DNA from: Arenibacter catalasegens | GTDB taxonomy: Bacteria; Bacteroidota; Bacteroidia; Flavobacteriales; Flavobacteriaceae | NCBI RefSeq assembly: GCF_002909235.1 | Contig: NZ_PHQQ01000010.1 | Coordinates: forward strand, 1 to 64,000 | Length of the DNA stretch: 64,000 bases | Direction: 5' to 3' | Shown here: positions 34,575-44,400 of the stretch, in pieces | Numbering within the stretch: position 1 is the stretch's first letter | How the letters are laid out: every line of letters starts with the position of its first letter | Made by a program: the position numbers and the translations under genes | Notes under the pieces: generated by a model | Told to the model about the DNA's origin: nothing | Databases searched by the model: none | Seen by the model: only the letters and a program-made list of their open reading frames with translations

Positions 34575-34590
34575 AATGCTAATTTGAATC

Positions 34591-36216
34591 ATGAAGAAAA
34601 TAAATACCTACATATGGCCTACTGTAATAGCTCTGGCAATTGCCATGGGAATATTTGTTGGTGGAAAATTGAACTTTAATGATTCTCCAGAAAAACTCTT
34701 CACGACCAATTCAAAAAAGGACAAGCTCAATAGACTAATAGACTATATAGACTATGAGTATGTGGATGAGATTAATACGGATAGTATTGTAGACGTTACC
34801 GTTAACAATATTCTTGAGAAATTGGATCCCCATTCCGTGTACATCCCAAAACAGGAAATGGATAAGGTCTCTGAAAATATGAAGGGAGATTTTGTGGGGA
34901 TAGGGGTTAATTTTTATATGTACAAGGATACTATTTCCGTGATTAGAACCATAGAGGATGGACCGAGTTTTCTTAAAGGTCTACAGCCTGGGGACCGTAT
35001 TCTGATGGCCGATAATGACACTTTGTTTGGAGAGAATATACCTAATAATTTGGTGGTGGAAAAACTGAAGGGTAAAAAAGGGTCTCCTGTTAGATTGAAG
35101 GTATATAGAAAGGACAATAATACCACCTTCAATGTAAATATCAAGAGAGATGTGGTTCCCATTAAAAGTGTGGAGGCGTATTATATGCTTACTAATGATA
35201 TGGGTTATATAAAGGTAAATCGCTTTGCCGAATCAACTTACAAAGAGTTTAGAACGGCCCTTAGGAAGTTAGAAGGGCAAGGAGCCAAGAAATTAACCTT
35301 GGACCTGAGAGATAACCCTGGGGGTTATTTGGGTATTGCCGAACAGATGGCAGACGAATTTCTCTCGGACGGCAAGTTGATTTTATTTACAAAAAATAAA
35401 AAGGGTAAGATAGATAAGGTATTTGCATCCAAAAAAGGGGATTTTGAGGATAAACCGGTGTATGTTTTGATTAATGAGCGTTCGGCTTCTGCTAGTGAGA
35501 TCATTGCGGGATCTTTACAGGACAATGATATAGGTACTATAGTAGGACGTAGGTCTTTTGGTAAAGGTCTAGTGCAGCGTGAAATGGATTTAGGAGATGG
35601 CTCTGCTGTGCGTTTAACGGTTTCCAGATATTACACCCCAACAGGGCGGTCTATTCAGAAATCGTACGATAAAGGGAACAAGGATTATTATCAGAAATTT
35701 ACTGATCGTTACCATAGCGGGGAACTCATTTCGGTAGACAGTATTAAAGTGGCCGATTCGCTAAAGTTTAAAACCCCTAAAGGTAAGGTGGTATATGGGG
35801 GTGGGGGAATTATTCCAGATGTTTTTGTGCCCATTGGGACCAATGAATCCGAATATTTTGAGAGCATGGAAAGCGTGGGGTTTTTATCCTATTTTGTATT
35901 TGAGCATTTGGATGGGAATAGGGCTCAGTACAAAGGTTATTCCAGAGAGGAATTTATCAATAACTTTAGAGTAGATGATATCCTTTTTGAGATATTTATA
36001 GATTATTGCCTTGCAAGAAATATAAAAATGGACTTTTATGCCTTCGAGGAAAAAATTAAATTATATATCAAGGCTACATTGGCCGAGCAATTGTTCGACC
36101 CCAATGCTTATGCACAAATAAAAAGCGGTGAAGATGATATGCTGAAAAAGGTTTTGGAATTGGATAAACCGACCATAAGCCAAAAAGAGGTAGATAAAAT
36201 TGAAGCTACAAATTAA
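34591..36216 (+). CDS. S41-family C-terminal processing protease
   Basis: A 541-residue Ctp/Prc-like serine protease with an N-terminal signal anchor (about residues 8-26). A PDZ domain (about 85-175, GVNFYMYKDTISVIRTIEDG, later GLQPGDRILMAD) is followed by the catalytic domain. The Ser is in ERSASASEIIAGSLQDNDIG (about 297-301) and the Lys in RRSFGKGLVQ (about K325). It trims or degrades periplasmic proteins from the C-terminus. It overlaps the convergent small-membrane-protein gene by 4 bp. Confidence 0.94.
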   Translation: MKKINTYIWPTVIALAIAMGIFVGGKLNFNDSPEKLFTTNSKKDKLNRLIDYIDYEYVDEINTDSIVDVTVNNILEKLDPHSVYIPKQEMDKVSENMKGDFVGIGVNFYMYKDTISVIRTIEDGPSFLKGLQPGDRILMADNDTLFGENIPNNLVVEKLKGKKGSPVRLKVYRKDNNTTFNVNIKRDVVPIKSVEAYYMLTNDMGYIKVNRFAESTYKEFRTALRKLEGQGAKKLTLDLRDNPGGYLGIAEQMADEFLSDGKLILFTKNKKGKIDKVFASKKGDFEDKPVYVLINERSASASEIIAGSLQDNDIGTIVGRRSFGKGLVQREMDLGDGSAVRLTVSRYYTPTGRSIQKSYDKGNKDYYQKFTDRYHSGELISVDSIKVADSLKFKTPKGKVVYGGGGIIPDVFVPIGTNESEYFESMESVGFLSYFVFEHLDGNRAQYKGYSREEFINNFRVDDILFEIFIDYCLARNIKMDFYAFEEKIKLYIKATLAEQLFDPNAYAQIKSGEDDMLKKVLELDKPTISQKEVDKIEATN

Positions 36217-36416
36217 TCTTGTTCAATTTTTCTCTGGATCTTTTTAGAGGTACTGTATATCAACAATAGCGCTACGGCACATAAGGAAGCCACTATTCCT
36301 ATTAAGGCTATTATACTATTTCCTTGAAAAGGGTCCTTAAAATCCACTAAAGTTACGTTATAGGCTATTAAGGCCAATCCCAATACAATGAGTATTACTA
36401 TTAATATTTTGTTCAT
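36213..36416 (-). CDS. Small two-helix membrane protein, function unknown
   Basis: A 67-residue protein with two predicted transmembrane helices (ILIVILIVLGLALIAYNVTL and IIALIGIVASLCAVALLLIY) separated by a short loop with FKDPFQGN and a basic C-terminal tail. The length, clean start and position 20 bp downstream of the marC-like gene, in the same direction, make it a likely real gene. No function is known to me. Confidence 0.7.
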   Translation of the reverse strand: MNKILIVILIVLGLALIAYNVTLVDFKDPFQGNSIIALIGIVASLCAVALLLIYSTSKKIQRKIEQD

Positions 36417-36436
36417 CTCACCTTCTTTTTTATTGA

Positions 36437-37015
36437 TTAAAATAACTGGTTAATATTTGAGGTAAACAGTTTAACCGCAATGGCCAAAAGTATAACACCA
36501 AATATTTTTCGGACTACATTAAGTCCGTTTTTACCCAAAATGTGTTCTATTCTACTAGAGGATTTTAGGACGATGTATACAAAAATAACATTTATTATAA
36601 TGGCTACAATGATATTCTCCACGTAGTATTCCGCCCTTAATGAAAGTAAGGTGGTTACCGTACCGGCACCGGCAATTAAAGGGAATGCGATGGGAACTAT
36701 AGAAGCACTTTCGGGTTGTTCGTCCCTATACAGAGTGATTCCCAAAATCATCTCTATAGCCAAAAAGAAAATTATAAAAGCCCCTGCAACGGCAAATGAG
36801 TTGACATCAATACCTATTAGATTTAAGATTTCTTCCCCTACAAACAAAAAGGCTACCATTATAATAGCCGAAACAACTGACGCTTTTTCAGATTGTATAT
36901 GTCCTACTTTCTTCCTTAGGGTTATTATGATGGGAATGCTCCCAATAATATCAATTACCGCGAAAAGAACCATACTAGCCGTAACTATTTCCCTAAAATT
37001 AAAATTGAATTCCAT
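36437..37015 (-). CDS. MarC-family integral membrane protein
   Basis: A 192-residue protein with six predicted helices of the MarC (UPF0056) family. Typical features are FAVIDIIGSIPIIITLRKK near the N-terminus and the conserved IVPIAFPLIAGAGTVTTLLS. Despite the name, the family is not shown to mediate multidrug resistance; a transporter role is suspected. It is followed by the small membrane protein gene in a probable two-gene operon. Confidence 0.92.
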   Translation of the reverse strand: MEFNFNFREIVTASMVLFAVIDIIGSIPIIITLRKKVGHIQSEKASVVSAIIMVAFLFVGEEILNLIGIDVNSFAVAGAFIIFFLAIEMILGITLYRDEQPESASIVPIAFPLIAGAGTVTTLLSLRAEYYVENIIVAIIINVIFVYIVLKSSSRIEHILGKNGLNVVRKIFGVILLAIAVKLFTSNINQLF

Positions 37016-37142
37016 AGCTTTAAAAATATAATCTTAGTCCATCAGGTGCTTATTTTGCCCTTTCCTCCTAAGACGCGGCAAATTTACGTTTAATTAGGGG
37101 TATTTGAATTTAATTAAGGGAAAATATATCCACCTAAAGAAT

Positions 37143-37150
37143 TATATTTG
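37143..37150 (+). promoter_or_regulatory. Putative -7 promoter box (TATATTTG)
   Basis: TATATTTG matches TAnnTTTG and lies 17 bp before the DUF3109 start codon at 37168, the same arrangement as at the FKBP gene. Confidence 0.5.
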
Positions 37151-37167
37151 CTGCCTAATAAAATAGT

Positions 37168-37740
37168 ATGTTCCAACTGGGAAAAACAATTGTGTCCGAG
37201 GAAATTATTGAGAACGATTTCGTTTGTAATCTAAGTGCTTGTAAAGGGGCTTGTTGTGTTGATGGTGAGGCTGGTGCGCCGCTTGAGGACAGGGAAACAG
37301 AGATTTTGGTAGATATTTATAGTAAAGTGAAACCCTTTTTACGACCAGAGGGTATTGCCGAAATAGAAAAGCAAGGGGCCTTTATTAGAGGAGAAGATGG
37401 CGAATGGGAAACTCCCTTGGTAAATGGCAGTGAATGTGCGTATGTGGTTTTTGACGACAAGGGAATAACCAAATGCGGACTGGAAGAAGCTTATAATCAA
37501 GGGGCTACTAAATGGAAAAAGCCTGTGTCATGTCATTTATACCCTATTCGTGTACGAGAGTATTCGGAACTTACCGCCGTTAACTATCATAAATGGGAAA
37601 TTTGCGATCCTGCATGTTCCTTGGGGAATGAACTTAAAGTGCCCGTTTATAAATTTGTAAAGGAGGCCTTGATTCGCAAGTTTGGAAAAAAATGGTATGC
37701 CGAATTGGAGCAAATAGCGTTAGAGCATACTAATGGGTAG
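37168..37740 (+). CDS. DUF3109 family cysteine-rich protein
   Basis: A 190-residue Bacteroidota-conserved protein with a C-x4-C-x3-CC cluster at the start (FVCNLSACKGACCVDGEAG) and further Cys in GSECAY, TKCGLEE, VSCHLYPI and EICDPACS. The pattern resembles the YkgJ-type putative iron-sulfur or zinc-binding proteins. No enzymatic role is established. It is transcribed from its own promoter and overlaps the 3' end of the convergent kinase gene by 11 bp. Confidence 0.9.
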   Translation: MFQLGKTIVSEEIIENDFVCNLSACKGACCVDGEAGAPLEDRETEILVDIYSKVKPFLRPEGIAEIEKQGAFIRGEDGEWETPLVNGSECAYVVFDDKGITKCGLEEAYNQGATKWKKPVSCHLYPIRVREYSELTAVNYHKWEICDPACSLGNELKVPVYKFVKEALIRKFGKKWYAELEQIALEHTNG

Positions 37741-39709
37741 GGATATGTAAAACCACTTTAGTGCCCAAAGCTACCTTATTGACGTCATAGAGATCTATTA
37801 TTTCTACCTGAAAAGAATTTTCGAAGTCTTTGGAGAAATTGGCCAACCGTTCCTTGGTAATATCGATGCCTATGGATTTTCGTTTCAAAATCTTACCTTC
37901 CTTTATTCTTTCTGATGCTTCCCGTCCAACACCGTTGTCAGTAATGCTAATTTGAATAAATTTATCGTTTTCCCGACTTACATGGAGTAGAATATTTTTT
38001 TCCCCTTCTTTGGAGGAAAGTCCATGCCAAAGGGCATTTTCCAGAAATGGTTGAAGAATTAACGAAGGAATCTTAACAGTGTGCTCATCTATGGGTTCTT
38101 CCACTCGCACTTTAAAATTTATTTCGTTGGAAAATCTAATGTTTTCAATGTTCATGTAAAGTTCAATGGTCTCCAATTCGTCTGCCAGGGATATTTCTTT
38201 TAGGGACGAAGCTTCTAGAATTTTTCGCACCAACTTGGAGAATTTATTGAGGTAGTGTACTGCATTCTTCTTTTCGTTATTAATGATGTACAACTTGATA
38301 GAGTTCAAGGAATTGAACAAAAAATGTGGATTCATCTGGCTGCGCAGCATACTTTGCTCGAGGGTTAGTATCTGTTTTTCGTTCTTGAGTTCTTTCTGTC
38401 GGTAAAGAATGTACAGTATAAACGTCAATAGCGCCATACCCAATGCCCCAATAATCAAGGTATTCGTTTTTTTGCGTAGCCGAAGATTCATAAATTCGTT
38501 TTCCCTGGCCAATGCCTCTATTTGATTGGTTTTTTTTTCAGTTTCATATTTAATGATCAAATCATTAATATAACGCCGATTCACTTCACTATTTATTTCC
38601 TCGTTAAACTTTTCTGCCATTTGGTAATACTCCAAGGCATTTTTATAATCCCCTTTGTAGGTAAATAATTTGGATAGAAAGGCATATGCCTGTGCAATGT
38701 AAGTTGGAAGATGGTGTTTCTTGGACATTTCCAATCCGGAAGTGAGATATTTTTCGGCTTCGTTGTATTGTTTTAACTCCATCAATGCCCAGCCCATGTT
38801 AATATTGATGGCAGTAATAATAGACATATCGCCTAGAGTTTCAGCAGCCAATAGATTTGGTTGTAGAATCTCTATGGCCTCATCTAAGTTGTTTTGCTTT
38901 AAGTAGATTTGGGCAATACTGTTTTTACAAATAATTTTACCCTTGTCATTTTCAATTTCATTATTGTAATCCAAGGACGTCCTATAGTAGTGAAGGGCCT
39001 CCTCCAATTCCCCTTTATATTCCAAACATTCCCCAATGTTTTGATAATTTATTGCCAACCCTAATTTATTGCCTAGCTCTTTTGCCGATTCCATGGCCCT
39101 TTTAAATTGGGAAATAGCTATTTCATACTGTTTAAGGGTTAAATAAAGGTTGCCAATGCTATTTAAGGAAACGTTTATACTTTTTTTGAGTTCGTTGGAA
39201 GGATTGGAAACGGACTCTGCCAACTCTAGGGCCTCCTGGTGGTAATCCAAAGCTATTTTAATGTTGTCATTCCTTCTGTAAACCACACCCAACATATTTA
39301 GACTAAATACCCTGAATTCCAGATCATCGGCATCTATGGCCGCCTGTAATCCTTTTTGGTGAAGTGCAATGGCTTTGGCGTATTGCGATATATCCCGGTA
39401 TTTTCTCCCTATTTGATTTAGGGCATATGATTGTCCTGATGAATATTGTTTTTTTGCGGCTTCATTGGTGAAGTAGCGCATATAAATGGTATCAGTCCTT
39501 TTGGAGTGTAGGATAGAATCCAATTCCTGGTAAGTTTTTGGGGCAGCTTTTATTAGACTATCTGTTATTCTTTTAAAATCTTCGGTAACTTCCTGTGAAA
39601 GGCTTTTGGGAGCAGAAATGAAGGTAAGAACTAAAAAAAAAAGGAATGTGTTCGCTTTTAAGATCGATAGTCTCCGTATAAATAAAAGAATGCAGGAGGG
39701 AAAATTCAT
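37730..39709 (-). CDS. TPR-containing LytS-type sensor histidine kinase
   Basis: A 659-residue kinase with a signal peptide (about 1-38). Tandem TPR repeats fill residues about 70-390 (for example IALHQKGLQAAIDADD, NALEYYQMAEKFNEE). One transmembrane helix (about 418-438) and a coiled coil lead to the His_kinase domain. There the phosphoacceptor His is in RSQMNPHFLFNSLNSIKLY (about H462). The HATPase has PSLILQPFLENALWHGL and ITDNGVGREAS. This is the LytS/YehU layout, with the TPR sensor in the periplasm. The LytTR response regulator gene lies directly upstream, 14 bp away by its stop. Confidence 0.93.
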   Translation of the reverse strand: MNFPSCILLFIRRLSILKANTFLFFLVLTFISAPKSLSQEVTEDFKRITDSLIKAAPKTYQELDSILHSKRTDTIYMRYFTNEAAKKQYSSGQSYALNQIGRKYRDISQYAKAIALHQKGLQAAIDADDLEFRVFSLNMLGVVYRRNDNIKIALDYHQEALELAESVSNPSNELKKSINVSLNSIGNLYLTLKQYEIAISQFKRAMESAKELGNKLGLAINYQNIGECLEYKGELEEALHYYRTSLDYNNEIENDKGKIICKNSIAQIYLKQNNLDEAIEILQPNLLAAETLGDMSIITAININMGWALMELKQYNEAEKYLTSGLEMSKKHHLPTYIAQAYAFLSKLFTYKGDYKNALEYYQMAEKFNEEINSEVNRRYINDLIIKYETEKKTNQIEALARENEFMNLRLRKKTNTLIIGALGMALLTFILYILYRQKELKNEKQILTLEQSMLRSQMNPHFLFNSLNSIKLYIINNEKKNAVHYLNKFSKLVRKILEASSLKEISLADELETIELYMNIENIRFSNEINFKVRVEEPIDEHTVKIPSLILQPFLENALWHGLSSKEGEKNILLHVSRENDKFIQISITDNGVGREASERIKEGKILKRKSIGIDITKERLANFSKDFENSFQVEIIDLYDVNKVALGTKVVLHIPTH

Positions 39710-39723
39710 GTTATGGTAATAGA

Positions 39724-40458
39724 TTATATTAAATCTAAAAAGTCGGATTTTTTTTGTCTTGAAACAGGGATTTTATGATTGGATTGTAAAATTACATATC
39801 CATCTGTTTTAAGAAATTCCTTAATTTTATTGAGGTTGATAATAAAGGAATTATGAATTCTAAAAAAAGTATCCTTGGGTAGTATTTGATTTACCTCCTT
39901 TAATTTTTTGGTAAGCAAAATTTTTTGTCCATCCGTTAAAAATAGTGTACTGTAATTTCCGTCGGATTCCGCAAATAGAATTTCATCACTTTGTAAAAAT
40001 AATAATTTCCCATCTGTATTAATAGTAATCTTTTTTTGGAGTGAATCAGAATTGAATTTCAATAAAATTTTCTCCAGCTTTTCCGCAGTGTAATTTTTAT
40101 TGTTAAACTTTTTTATTTTAGCGATTGTGTCGTTTAAATCGTCTGTGTCTATGGGTTTTAGAAGATAATCTATGGCCTCATTTTTAAGGGCTTTTATGGC
40201 ATATTGATTATAAGCAGTGGTGATGACTACCGGGAAGTCTTTGTTCTGTAATTTCTGAATGAATTGAAAACCATCCATGGTGGGCATTTCTATATCCAAG
40301 AACAAACAGTCGGGAGGATTTTCCTCCAAATATTTTAATGCCTCAATAGGGTCTGTAAAAGAAGCCACCACTTTAATTTCATCACTAAAGTTGGTCAGCT
40401 CCCAGGAAAGGCTCTGGAGGGCTTTAATTTCGTCGTCTACTAAAACTGCTTCTAACAT
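39724..40458 (-). CDS. LytTR-family response regulator
   Basis: A 244-residue regulator starting MLEAVLVDDEIKAL at 40458; an upstream in-frame TTG at 40479 is less likely. The receiver domain has the acceptor Asp in CLFLDIEMPTMDGF (D55) and the Lys in YLLKPIDT. The C-terminal LytTR DNA-binding domain (about 145-244) has LFAESDGNYSTLFLTDG and FFRIHNSFIINLNKIKEF. It is the cognate partner of the TPR kinase encoded 14 bp downstream in one operon. Confidence 0.94.
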   Translation of the reverse strand: MLEAVLVDDEIKALQSLSWELTNFSDEIKVVASFTDPIEALKYLEENPPDCLFLDIEMPTMDGFQFIQKLQNKDFPVVITTAYNQYAIKALKNEAIDYLLKPIDTDDLNDTIAKIKKFNNKNYTAEKLEKILLKFNSDSLQKKITINTDGKLLFLQSDEILFAESDGNYSTLFLTDGQKILLTKKLKEVNQILPKDTFFRIHNSFIINLNKIKEFLKTDGYVILQSNHKIPVSRQKKSDFLDLI

Positions 40459-40779
40459 AAGTTTAGGAAAGATACTCAAAATTAAAAATATTGTTTGTTA
40501 TGCTCCCTATATTTTGTGTCAATGGAAATGAATTGAGTATAGTTGGTGGTAAATGATTTAGGGTTGGAGCTTTAGGATTATGTAGAAACGATCTATCGGG
40601 AACCTAAATCACAAATTGCGCAACATATATCTTGAATTTGGCTAATGTCATTTATACAGGATAATTTACCATTTACACATTTACGAAGCATCTGTTAGTG
40701 CAATTCAGCTACATTTGATCAACATAATTATTTCCCCGGATATGTAAAATGTATAACCTACAATGCAAAAACCCAGGTG
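40459..40779. other. Intergenic stretch upstream of the LytTR operon
   Basis: About 320 A/T-rich bases holding the promoter of the leftward LytTR-kinase operon and whatever drives the small frame at 40780. No convincing palindrome or box was recognised. Confidence 0.4.
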
Positions 40780-40953
40780 ATGAATAAATGTATAGTTTTT
40801 TTTATCGTTTTAGTTTTAGTCCTTATTACTGCTGTGATTACTGATAATGAGAGAGCAACTTCCCATGAAAATAATCTAGTGGAACATAAGGTTGATAAAA
40901 ATACAAATAGGATCCTTGTGGAAAATAATGCTGTGTCCAACAGGAGCTACTAA
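40780..40953 (+). CDS. Small secreted or membrane peptide, 57 residues
   Basis: ATG at 40780 opens a 57-codon frame. It begins MNKCIVFFIVLVLVLITAV, a strong signal or anchor sequence with a basic start, and continues with a hydrophilic tail (TDNERATSHENN, ending VSNRSY). It was too short for ordinary ORF thresholds. The signal-like beginning followed by a polar tail is more orderly than chance, but there is no family and no visible partner. Confidence 0.45.
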   Translation: MNKCIVFFIVLVLVLITAVITDNERATSHENNLVEHKVDKNTNRILVENNAVSNRSY

Positions 40954-41429
40954 TAAAACAAAGCCGATTGGTGGAAAGATTCCTTGAATGGAATAGTATT
41001 CTTTGGCTATAACAACAAATAATTAGAATTAACTGCCAAATAAAGTGCGGTCCTGTAGAATTAAGTTTTAAATACGAACATGTCATTGTTGCAAAAACGA
41101 TTCGAAGGATGTAAATGTAAATTTGAAAAACGCAATCAACTTGTAGGTTTTGGATTTTTCATAGTATTTAGGTTTCGGGGGAACTACCTGAACATGTAAA
41201 TCCGATTCTCGTAATTCATAATCTCGTTGCATCGTGTGGATCGCACTTTATTTGGTAGTTTTCTTTTTGGTTTACCCTCTCTAATATTCTTCACGAACAC
41301 TTCTTTAAGTCAAAAAATACAGAAGGTCTTTAGTCCCTGACTTCTTCTTTAAATATGTCAATTTTTTGGTTGGATTGATTTCCACTTAGATAAACCTTAT
41401 CTTGTTGTAATGTTTTTTAACAGGATAGG
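40954..41429. other. Intergenic stretch upstream of the hybrid regulator
   Basis: About 475 bases without a supportable gene. It presumably holds the promoter of the 1348-residue hybrid regulator. No direct repeats or palindromes of note were found. Confidence 0.4.
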
Positions 41430-44400
41430 ATGGCTGTATACAAAAGAACCTCTTTACCCTTAGTGTTAAAGTTAATATTGGGACTAATGTATCTCAATAC
41501 AATTTTTACAGCCCAATCCCAATCCCAAATTAAGTTTAGACAACTCTCCGTTCAGGATGGACTTTCTCAAAACAGTGCCATATCAATTTCTCAAGATAGT
41601 ATAGGTTATTTATGGATTGCCACTCAGGACGGTCTAAATAAATATGATGGCCAAGTGTTTACAACATACCCTTTTACTTTTGTAGATATTACGCGTTCTA
41701 ACTATAGTAATTTGGGAAAGGTCTATACAGATTTAAAGGGAGGGATATGGATTATCCCAATAAATCGCATACCGCATAAACTAGACACAAAAACAAATAG
41801 TTTCGTTCCCTTACAAGGAGTAACCGATGCCAGCGCCATTTTTATGGATAGGGAGTTTAATCTTTGGATAGGGACTTATTCCAATGGACTTTATGCCTTA
41901 AAAAATGGTCAGGCCATAGCAAAAGAAGTAATTCCGCCTTCAGTTCTCAAAAACACGATTTACAATTTGACCCAAAATGATAATGGAGAGCTACTATTGG
42001 CTATGGAAAATGCAATTGCCACATACGAAGTTCATAACAACAAATTTAATAAGGTAGGGGCCTATACCAAGGAGAATAGCAAGTTGGAAGCGAATTTCAG
42101 TGATATAGTTGTTGATGCTGCGTCAAGGGAGTGGATTGGAACATTTGGTAAGGGACTTTATTTTAGATCTTCAGCTAATGGGCCCTTGAAGCGTATTCAT
42201 GCTTTATCCTTTTCAGATGTATTGCCGGCAGATTTGAATATTACCGATCTTTACCTGGATTCCAAAGATAGACTTTGGATTGCGACCTATGGCCAAGGAC
42301 TTTATCTCGTTAATTTTGAACAAGTTTCAATAACCAATTTTGTTACTGAAAAACATAACCCTACAGCTCTGCATTACAATGATATACTGAGCATTTATGA
42401 GGATTATTCAGGCACATTGTGGTTTGGTACAGATGGGGCTGGAATGAGCTATTACGATGAGTATTTGGAAAAATTCAATTCCTTCACAGATTACCAGACC
42501 CCGGAAAATGTGAGTATCGATGTCGTGAGGTCTATTGTGGTGGACAAGGAGAAATCTGTTTGGATAGGGACATCTGGCAAAGGTCTTACACAGTATAGTC
42601 CCAGCACCAATACCTGGAGAACCTTTAAAGCCTTAAATGGGGATATTAAAACTATTTCATCAGATCGTGTTATGAGTCTTTATGTGGATAAGGACGACAA
42701 TTTGTGGATAGGGACGCAAGAGGGAGGATTATCTATTAAGGAGCCCAATGGTGATTTTTTGCATTTTTCTAATACTTCGGAAATTAAATTAACAGCCAAT
42801 ACCGTTTGGTGCATTTTTGAAGATGGTGAGAATAGGGTATGGTTGGGAACAAGGGACCAAGGGCTAATTCAATTCGATAAAGAAAAAGGAGAAATAAACA
42901 AATTTGAGTATGACTCAAGTAAGAAAAATGGGATTCCCAGTAATAATATTAGGGCGATCACCTCGGATGGGAAAGGTAATTTGTGGATTGCGACAGAGAG
43001 CCATGGTATTGGAATGTTTAATATTGAGATGGAAACATTTAAAGCTTATCAGTATTTGACCAATGGTAATTCGCTGTCGTCCAATAGCGTAAAAACCTTG
43101 TATTACTCACCCAATGATATCCTTTGGGTCGGCACTAATGGAGGTGGCCTTAATGCATTTGACGTTGAAAACAATCGATTTTACCACTACAGTGAAAAAG
43201 TCGGCTTGGCCAACAATGTCATTTATGGGATATTGCCCGATAGTGAAGGTAATTTGTGGTTGAGTTCCAACAATGGAATTACCAAATTTACAATAGGACA
43301 TTTATTGGATGAAACCCCGGAAATAGTAAACTATAATAACTATGAGGGATTGGCGATTGAATTTAATACCGGTGCAGCCTTCAAGGATTCGGAAGGCTAC
43401 CTCTATTTTGGTGGTTTGGATGGGTTTTATTGGTTTAGGCCCAACGAATTAAAAGAAAACACCATCTTACCCAAGACTGCGATTACCGGGTTCGATGTAT
43501 ATAATAAGCCCTTTCCTTTAATAGATGAGCTTGCCTTGGAAGCCAAGCAAAATACGATTTCCTTTACCTTTTCTAGTCTTCAATTTTCCCTTCCTCAAAA
43601 AAATCAATACCAATATAGGCTGGTTGATTTTGATAGCGAATGGGTTTTTGCGGGCAACAAGAACTTTGCCCGATACACCCGATTACCACCTGGAGAATAT
43701 GAGTTTCAAGTCAAGAGTAGTAATTATGATGGACTTTGGAACAATGTGCCCGTAAGCTATACTTTTTCAATTTTGGCTCCTTGGTATTTTACCCCTTTGG
43801 CCAAGTCCGCCTATCTTCTTTTATTTTTTATGTTGGTTTATGGGGTTTACGCTTACTTGAAATGGAAATGGCGCATGCAACTTAAACTTCGATCAAAAAT
43901 CGAGGAGACAGAACGGTTTAGAGAACTTAATGATTTGAAATCCAAATTGTATACAGATATTTCCCATGAATTCCGTACTCCCTTGACCTTGATATCAGGC
44001 CCAGTGGATGTAAAATTAGGGCAAGCCAATCTTTCCGAAACTGATTTCGCCAATTTCTCTATGATAAAGCGGAATATAAATAGGTTAATTGCCCTGGTAG
44101 ATCAACTCCTACATTTGGCAAAGTTGGAAAAGGGTAAGCTGAAACTTAGGGTTTCAAAGGGAGATCTAGGTCTTTTTTTGGGTATGTTAACATCATCATT
44201 TAGGCATACGGCATCAAGAAACAATATTGAATATAAAGTCGAAATAGAGCCTTTGCCCAATGCCTGGTTCGATGAGGATGCTATGGAAAAAATTGTTGTA
44301 AACCTGCTTTCAAATGCTTTTAAATATATAAGCGCGGAAGGTATATGCCAGTTTACGGCCATTAAAAATGAAGGAGAAGTGCAGATAAGTGTTAAAAATA

